In this document: positions 7,929-11,374 of the stretch, piece by piece
Layout of the letters: each line of letters opens with the position of its first letter
Numbering within the stretch: position 1 is the first letter of the stretch
Assembly: GCA_017398245.1 (NCBI GenBank)
Contig: JAFQGN010000089.1
Location: 1 to 11,374, forward strand
Source: Clostridia bacterium
GTDB lineage: Bacteria; Bacillota_A; Clostridia; Christensenellales; Aristaeellaceae
Length of the DNA stretch: 11,374 nt
Direction of reading: 5' to 3'
Program-made: the position numbers and the translations under genes
The notes under the pieces: generated by a model
The model's database searches: none
What the model was told of the DNA's origin: nothing
Seen by the model: the letters and a program-made list of their open reading frames with translations, nothing else

Positions 7929-8110
7929 ATGCAGATGCATATCACGATGCCGGAATGCGCGCATTGTAAAGCTGAAATCGGGCTAAAGGATATTTGCGTG
8001 CATTTGGGGGATCGGGAAGCGGTATGCCAAAACCAGCATGAGAACGGCGAAGGAAAGGGGAGCGAAAAAAGCAGAAGAGATGGGGGACGTTGTTGTTTTG
8101 CATGGTTTTT
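7929..8110. other. intergenic stretch without a supported gene
   Basis: About 180 nt between the reductase promoter and the terminator of the tRNA gene. A 62-codon plus-strand frame from the ATG at 7929 has a weak GAGGG 9 nt upstream and encodes a Cys-containing start (PECAHCKAEIG). Its tail is low-complexity and no promoter fits it. I do not annotate it as a gene. Confidence 0.5.
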
Positions 8111-8148
8111 AAAATAGAAAAAGACCATCGAAATGATTCGATGGTCTT

Positions 8149-8149
<1 letters not shown>
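8111..8149 (-). terminator. intrinsic terminator of the tRNA-Thr gene
   Basis: Perfect 13-bp inverted repeat AAAGACCATCGAA (8120-8132) with TTCGATGGTCTTT (8137-8149) and a 4-nt loop. On the minus strand it is followed by TTCTATTTT. The stem begins at the last base of the encoded CCA, so the tRNA 3' end and the terminator share base 8149. Confidence 0.92.
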
Positions 8150-8224
<75 letters not shown>

Positions 8225-8245
8225 GCATCGTTTGACGCGAGATGT

Positions 8246-8274
8246 ATTATAGCACAGGCCTGCGCAAAATGCAA
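8246..8274 (-). promoter_or_regulatory. promoter of tRNA-Thr
   Basis: Perfect TATAAT (8251-8246) preceded by TGC (extended -10) on the minus strand, with TTGCAT (8274-8269) 17 nt upstream. The start would lie near 8239, about 15 nt before the mature 5' end at 8224. A consensus TTGACA at 8297-8292 further upstream has no good -10 partner. Confidence 0.8.
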
Positions 8275-8320
8275 TAGCAAAATCAAAATTTTGTCAAAAA
8301 AAGAATATGGCGGTGGTAAA

Positions 8321-8349
8321 CATCTGCGGACACAGATCTAACGCAGATG
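8321..8349. repeat. inverted repeat upstream of the MFS promoter (candidate operator)
   Basis: CATCTGCG (8321-8328) and CGCAGATG (8342-8349) are perfect 8-bp inverted arms with a 13-nt spacer holding the palindrome AGATCT (8334-8339). No T-run follows, so it is not a terminator. It ends 11 nt before the -35 box of the MFS gene, a usual position for a regulator site. Confidence 0.5.
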
Positions 8350-8360
8350 CGAGAACCCCG

Positions 8361-8389
8361 TTGCCCGCTAATGCGAATTCGTATATAAT
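8361..8389 (+). promoter_or_regulatory. sigma-A-type promoter of the MFS gene
   Basis: TTGCCC (8361-8366, four of six matches) is separated by 17 nt from a perfect TATAAT (8384-8389). The start is expected near 8396, giving a leader of about 50 nt. Confidence 0.85.
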
Positions 8390-8396
8390 GGATACG

Positions 8397-8419
8397 CGCC
8401 GTGTCCATTTGGCACGGCG
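8397..8419 (+). other. 5'-leader hairpin of the MFS transcript
   Basis: CGCCGTG (8397-8403) pairs perfectly with CACGGCG (8413-8419) around a 9-nt loop. It sits at the predicted transcript 5' end and leaves the ribosome site at 8432-8442 free. It may stabilise the mRNA; no known riboswitch is recognised. Confidence 0.4.
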
Positions 8420-8445
8420 AAAACAAAAGATGGGAAGGGAAGCAA

Positions 8446-9654
8446 ATGAATCGGATCAAAGAGGCGTTTCGCAGCGACACAAAATACAAATCGCTGCTGA
8501 TTTCCATCCTGATCACGGGCCTCTCCTACGGACTGTACAAGGGTATGCTGGACAATTTCCTGGTGGAAGTCGTCCACATGGGTGAAATGGACCGCGGCCT
8601 GGTGGAGTTTTTCCGCGAACTGCCCGGCGTTCTGCTGGTGTTTATTTTGGCCGTGTTCTTTATGATGTCGGCCGAGACCATGTACAAAGCCGGCGCAGTC
8701 ATCATGATGGTCGGCATGGCGATGCACGCCGTACTCCCGCCGAGCAAGGTCCTCATCACGCTGGCGATCTGCATGTATTCTCTGGGCGAACATATCCAGC
8801 TGGGCATGAAGAGCACGCTCACCATGAGTTATGCGAAAAACGACAGGGGCGGCGCTGCCCTCGGCGTGCAAAGCGCGGCCAGCCAGATCGGCACGCTTGC
8901 CGGGTATTTCGTCATCGTGCTCGTGTTTTCGCTGATCACGAAGAACCAGCCCTACACGCTGTTTTTCGCCATTGCCGCCGTGCTCGCGGCGGTCAGCGCG
9001 TTCTGCTCGCTGCGCCTCAAGGGCAATTCGCAGGCCGATGAAAGTAAGCGCCGCTTCTATTTCCACAAAAAGTACAATAAATACTACATGCTGGAAATGT
9101 TCTACGGCGCGCGCAAGCAGGTGTTCATCACCTTCGGCCCCTATGTGCTCATCCTCTTCTATGGCGCGAACGCGGCTACGATCAGCCTGCTTTTCGCCAT
9201 TTCCGCCGTGGTCTGCTTCTTCGCTTCGCCCGTCGTGGGCCGCATTATCGATAAGCTCGGCTACAAGGTGGTCATGGTGGCCGATACGGTCATCCTCGTG
9301 TTCGTATGCCTTTGCTATGGCTTTGCACATCACATTTTCCCGCGCGATGTTGCGTTCATCGTCTGCTGCGTGAACTATGTGCTGGACGCGGTCATCTCTC
9401 TGGCCTCCATGGCCTCGAACGTGTATGTCAAGGATCTGTCTGACAATTCCGACGAGGTCAAGGCCACGATCTCCACGGGCGTGTCCATCAACCATGTCAT
9501 TTCCGTGTTCATCGCGCTCTTTGGCGGCTGGATGTGGGAAAAGCTCGGCATCGAGACTCTGTTCATCGCTTCGGCCATTCTCGGCCTGTGCAACAGCGTC
9601 TATGCTGCGACGATCAAGGGCAGCGGAAAGGCGAAGAACATCAAAGCGGCCTGA
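8446..9654 (+). CDS. major facilitator superfamily (MFS) transporter
   Basis: A 402-residue integral membrane protein with about 12 hydrophobic segments, the typical MFS size, split by a hydrophilic central loop (about residues 190-212, KGNSQADESKRRFYFHKKYN). FFRELPGVL (55-63) and the second-half loop motif GRIIDKLGYK (265-274) fit the MFS pattern between transmembrane segments. It is probably a secondary transporter of a small solute or drug; the substrate cannot be deduced. The ATG at 8446 is chosen for the purine-rich GGGAAGGGAAG (8432-8442) just upstream and for the basic N-terminus before the first membrane helix. The frame stays open to 8401, but that would place the start inside the leader hairpin. 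It is transcribed alone from its own promoter and ends at a strong palindromic terminator. Confidence 0.9.
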   Translation: MNRIKEAFRSDTKYKSLLISILITGLSYGLYKGMLDNFLVEVVHMGEMDRGLVEFFRELPGVLLVFILAVFFMMSAETMYKAGAVIMMVGMAMHAVLPPSKVLITLAICMYSLGEHIQLGMKSTLTMSYAKNDRGGAALGVQSAASQIGTLAGYFVIVLVFSLITKNQPYTLFFAIAAVLAAVSAFCSLRLKGNSQADESKRRFYFHKKYNKYYMLEMFYGARKQVFITFGPYVLILFYGANAATISLLFAISAVVCFFASPVVGRIIDKLGYKVVMVADTVILVFVCLCYGFAHHIFPRDVAFIVCCVNYVLDAVISLASMASNVYVKDLSDNSDEVKATISTGVSINHVISVFIALFGGWMWEKLGIETLFIASAILGLCNSVYAATIKGSGKAKNIKAA

Positions 9655-9675
9655 GTTGTCTGTACATCCGAAAAC

Positions 9676-9705
9676 AAAAAGCCCTGTCGGCCGACAGGGC
9701 TTTTT
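9676..9705. terminator. bidirectional intrinsic terminator (30-bp perfect palindrome)
   Basis: AAAAAGCCCTGTCGG (9676-9690) is followed directly by its exact reverse complement (9691-9705). The transcript folds as a GC-rich stem with a GGCC loop; T-runs lie on the plus strand (9701-9706) and on the minus strand (complement of 9676-9680). It serves the MFS gene and the convergent operon whose last stop is at 9707. Confidence 0.95.
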
Positions 9706-9706
9706 T

Positions 9707-10795
9707 CTATTGTTCCAGCAGCATGCACAGCGTTTCCGGGTCGTCCGCGTCCGTCAGTTCAAGGGCGTTCTGCACAGGGATGAGGCCGACTCGCTCAGGA
9801 TACCGTTTGCACACATAGCCGCCTCCCTTTCCCTCGGGCAGAGCGCGCAGCTGCGGATAGGCCCACGCGGGGAACAGCACCGGGGAGCCCGGCTCGCCTG
9901 CAAAAGCCGCGCGCCAGATCTGCTCGGGCATGTTTGCCGCCGTGAGCGCAATGACTGCGATGGTCTCCCACCGCAAAAGGGGCTGGTCGCCCGCGCAGAA
10001 CATGCACCGCTGCACATCGCCGATCGCCTCCAGACCCAGCCGCACGGTATCGGAACGCAGAGGCAAATCGTGCAGAGTGCATTCGATTCCTCGATCTTTG
10101 CACAGCGCGGCGACGTCTTCGTGCCGAGTCACAACCACGCGCCGTTCAAAGATTCCCTCCGTCGCATCCAGAACGCGGGCGATCATCGGCTGTCCGTGAA
10201 AATCTGCCATCAGCTTGTTTCCGCCGAACCGTTTACCCAGCCCGGAGGCCATGATCACGCAGCCGCACGAGCCGAACGGATCGTCCAGATCCACAACAAA
10301 GGCATCTTCCCTTGCGCGCAGTTCGTTTAAAAACGGCAGATCCTGCGCGCGCACCACGGCCGCCACGCGCTTTTTCGCCATCAGAGAGCGGACGGCGTTC
10401 GTGTATTCCGCGCAGCCGCATTCCAGATAGCCGATCTCGTCGAGCAGCACCCATTCGCTGTCCATCTTCGCGCAGCGATCCAGCGCAGGGACGCCAAGCT
10501 GCAGCCATCCTTCGGCGACCGGCGCCATTCTGTTTTCAGGCCCGGGCAGAGCAGGGTCGAATTTGCCGATCTGCGCCTGCGCGCCGGTAAGAAGTTCGCG
10601 CAGATACACAGCCTCTTTCGGCTGCGCATGTGTGACGATGCCGGGAAGGGGACGAGGAAACAGTGAGGCCAGAAGGGTGCTCTTACCGCACCTGCGGCTC
10701 CCTGTCAGGATCAGGTGCTTCTTCCCGCTGCTGCGCAAAGAATTCCAGATACAATCCGGCGTTAGCCTGTACACAGGCGTCCCGATAGGCTTCAT
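9707..10795 (-). CDS. fusion: THEP1-like P-loop NTPase + MocA/MobA-like nucleotidyltransferase
   Basis: A 362-residue two-domain protein. Residues ~25-172 match the NTPase_1/THEP1 type: Walker A GSRRCGKST (32-40), Walker B plus signature WVLLDEIGYLE (115-125). Residues ~178-362 are a MobA-like NTP transferase resembling MocA, which links CMP to molybdopterin: nucleotide-binding loop ASGLGKRFGGNKL (183-195), GDQP with D270 as likely metal ligand, and C-terminal DADDPETL. Inferred role: maturation of the molybdenum cofactor of a xanthine-dehydrogenase-like hydroxylase. The role of the NTPase half is unknown. YqeC-MocA pairs occur in selenium-dependent hydroxylase loci, but this N-domain reads as THEP1. 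The ATG at 10795 has GGAG 4 nt upstream, a short spacing, with AAAGGAG further off. The first 113 nt overlap the ModE-like gene, and Walker A straddles that gene's stop. Confidence 0.85.
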   Translation of the reverse strand: MKPIGTPVYRLTPDCIWNSLRSSGKKHLILTGSRRCGKSTLLASLFPRPLPGIVTHAQPKEAVYLRELLTGAQAQIGKFDPALPGPENRMAPVAEGWLQLGVPALDRCAKMDSEWVLLDEIGYLECGCAEYTNAVRSLMAKKRVAAVVRAQDLPFLNELRAREDAFVVDLDDPFGSCGCVIMASGLGKRFGGNKLMADFHGQPMIARVLDATEGIFERRVVVTRHEDVAALCKDRGIECTLHDLPLRSDTVRLGLEAIGDVQRCMFCAGDQPLLRWETIAVIALTAANMPEQIWRAAFAGEPGSPVLFPAWAYPQLRALPEGKGGGYVCKRYPERVGLIPVQNALELTDADDPETLCMLLEQ

Positions 10796-11063
10796 ATTTC
10801 TCCAGCCACTCCTTTCCCCTTGGCGTGAGCACGCTGCCGCCGCCGTCTTTTCCGCCAGTTGTGCGCATCGTCAGCGCAAAGCCGAGCGCGCGCTCCGCAT
10901 TTTTCATGAGTTTGAGCGCTTTTGTGTACGCCATTTCCATTGAAAGCGCGGCCGCGCGCAGAGAGCCTGTGCTCTCGATGGCCCGAAGCAGCCTGCACGG
11001 TCCTTCGCCAAAAAACTTCTGACCGTCATCATCAAAAAAGGTGATCCTCGTTACTGCTTTCAA
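10683..11063 (-). CDS. ModE-type winged-helix transcriptional regulator (DNA-binding domain only)
   Basis: A 126-residue protein matching the N-terminal domain of ModE: GPCRLLRAIESTGSLRAAAL (21-40), a recognition-helix region AYTKALKLMKNAE (45-57), and the wing RTTGGKDGGGSVLTPRGKEWL (67-87; TGGK-GGG-LTP is characteristic). It ends shortly after this domain, so it lacks the molybdate-binding Mop domains of full ModE. It probably controls the operon it sits in, or molybdoenzyme genes elsewhere. How it senses ligand is not evident. The start is TTG at 11063, fixed by AGGAGG 7 nt upstream; it overlaps the preceding ABC gene's stop as TTGA. The last ~37 codons overlap the next gene, and the tail (EEAPDPDREPQVR) looks unstructured. 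Confidence 0.88.
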   Translation of the reverse strand: MKAVTRITFFDDDGQKFFGEGPCRLLRAIESTGSLRAAALSMEMAYTKALKLMKNAERALGFALTMRTTGGKDGGGSVLTPRGKEWLEKYEAYRDACVQANAGLYLEFFAQQREEAPDPDREPQVR

Positions 11064-11374
11064 GGCGCATCCTCCTGTTCGTTCAGCATTACGATGTGCC
11101 TGCGCCCTGCGCGATCGACGCAGTTTGTCAGGCTCACCGGGCCGTACACGTTCCCGAGCAGCTCTTCCATTTTGGCCAATTTATCCTCTTTAGGCCGGAT
11201 CGTTCCTGCGCTGCGGCCATCCTTGAGCAGCAGGAGCTCGTCGCAGTAGTTCAGCGCAAGGGAGGGGTCGTGCAGCGTTACGATCGCGCAGCGTCCGTCC
11301 TCCTGCAGCCAGCGGCGGATGACGCGCAGCATCCGGTAGCGGTAGCGGAAATCCAGCGCGCTTTCCGGCTCATC
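11060..11374 (-). CDS. ABC transporter ATP-binding protein, C-terminal part (5' end outside window)
   Basis: 104 codons of an ABC ATPase. The first visible residues DEPESALDFRYRYR are the end of Walker B with catalytic Glu and the D-loop (SALD). TLHDPSLALNYCDELLLLKDGR contains the H-switch histidine and typical strand, resembling FecE/FepC-type importers for metal chelates or oxyanions. Walker A and the signature motif lie beyond the right edge, so frame and family are clear but function is not. Its stop overlaps the TTG start of the ModE-like gene, and the MocA-like gene follows. This operon context suggests molybdate or tungstate uptake rather than siderophores. That is inference. Confidence 0.9.
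   Translation of the reverse strand, partial: DEPESALDFRYRYRMLRVIRRWLQEDGRCAIVTLHDPSLALNYCDELLLLKDGRSAGTIRPKEDKLAKMEELLGNVYGPVSLTNCVDRAGRRHIVMLNEQEDAP
11071..11076 (-). promoter_or_regulatory. Shine-Dalgarno site of the ModE-like gene
   Basis: AGGAGG on the minus strand, 7 nt before the TTG at 11063, within the last codons of the ABC ATPase gene. It decides for the unusual TTG start; the nearby ATG at 11070-11068 abuts the site and is out of frame. Confidence 0.85.

Noticed and set aside
7929..8117. 62-codon Cys-containing plus-strand frame between reductase and tRNA
   Set aside because: Weak ribosome site, no usable promoter, and the tail reads like non-coding sequence ending next to the tRNA terminator.
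8368..9495. 375-codon minus-strand frame opposite the MFS gene
   Set aside because: Shadow of a clear membrane transporter; the His/Asp-rich translation is what antisense of hydrophobic codons gives.
9377..10330. 317-codon plus-strand frame spanning the MFS end and the NTPase fusion
   Set aside because: Runs through the 30-bp palindromic terminator and is aligned antisense to the fusion gene; no domain recognised.

Overview
The window is GC-rich bacterial chromosome with Shine-Dalgarno-led genes, TTG and ATG starts, short operons and strong intrinsic terminators. Gene content (heparinase II/III-like lyase, PHP hydrolase, ferredoxin-type aldo/keto reductase, MFS transporter, molybdenum-cofactor genes), AGGAGG-type ribosome sites and sigma-A-type promoters suggest an anaerobic, probably gut-associated member of Bacillota (Clostridia-like). 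That assignment is inference; no rRNA or other marker gene is present.

Left part (1-6292), a probable carbohydrate locus. A heparinase II/III-family protein (cut by the left edge) is followed by a PHP-domain metallohydrolase through an ATGA stop/start overlap. A very large protein of 1092 residues runs toward them on the minus strand. It looks like a multidomain glycoside-hydrolase-type enzyme with a GATase-like domain, but I cannot place it in a named family. The convergent ends share one bidirectional terminator.

Middle part (6293-9705). A minus-strand aldo/keto reductase with two 4Fe-4S motifs has a clear promoter and terminator. Next comes an isolated tRNA-Thr(GGT) with encoded CCA, its own extended -10 promoter and a terminator directly abutting the 3' end. 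A plus-strand MFS transporter follows, with a good promoter, an inverted repeat just upstream of it and a small 5'-leader hairpin. The MFS gene ends in a 30-bp perfect palindrome that also terminates the convergent operon.

Right part (9707-11374), a minus-strand molybdenum-related operon. In transcription order it encodes the C-terminal end of an ABC transporter ATPase (cut by the right edge), a stand-alone ModE-type DNA-binding protein (TTGA overlap with the ATPase), and a fusion of a THEP1-like P-loop NTPase to a MocA/MobA-like nucleotidyltransferase. The fusion gene overlaps the ModE gene by 113 nt. The likely theme is oxyanion (molybdate or tungstate) uptake, its regulation, and cofactor nucleotide attachment.

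The most interesting items are the unassigned 1092-residue enzyme facing the lyase/PHP pair, and the THEP1-MocA fusion next to a ModE protein that lacks a molybdate-sensing domain.
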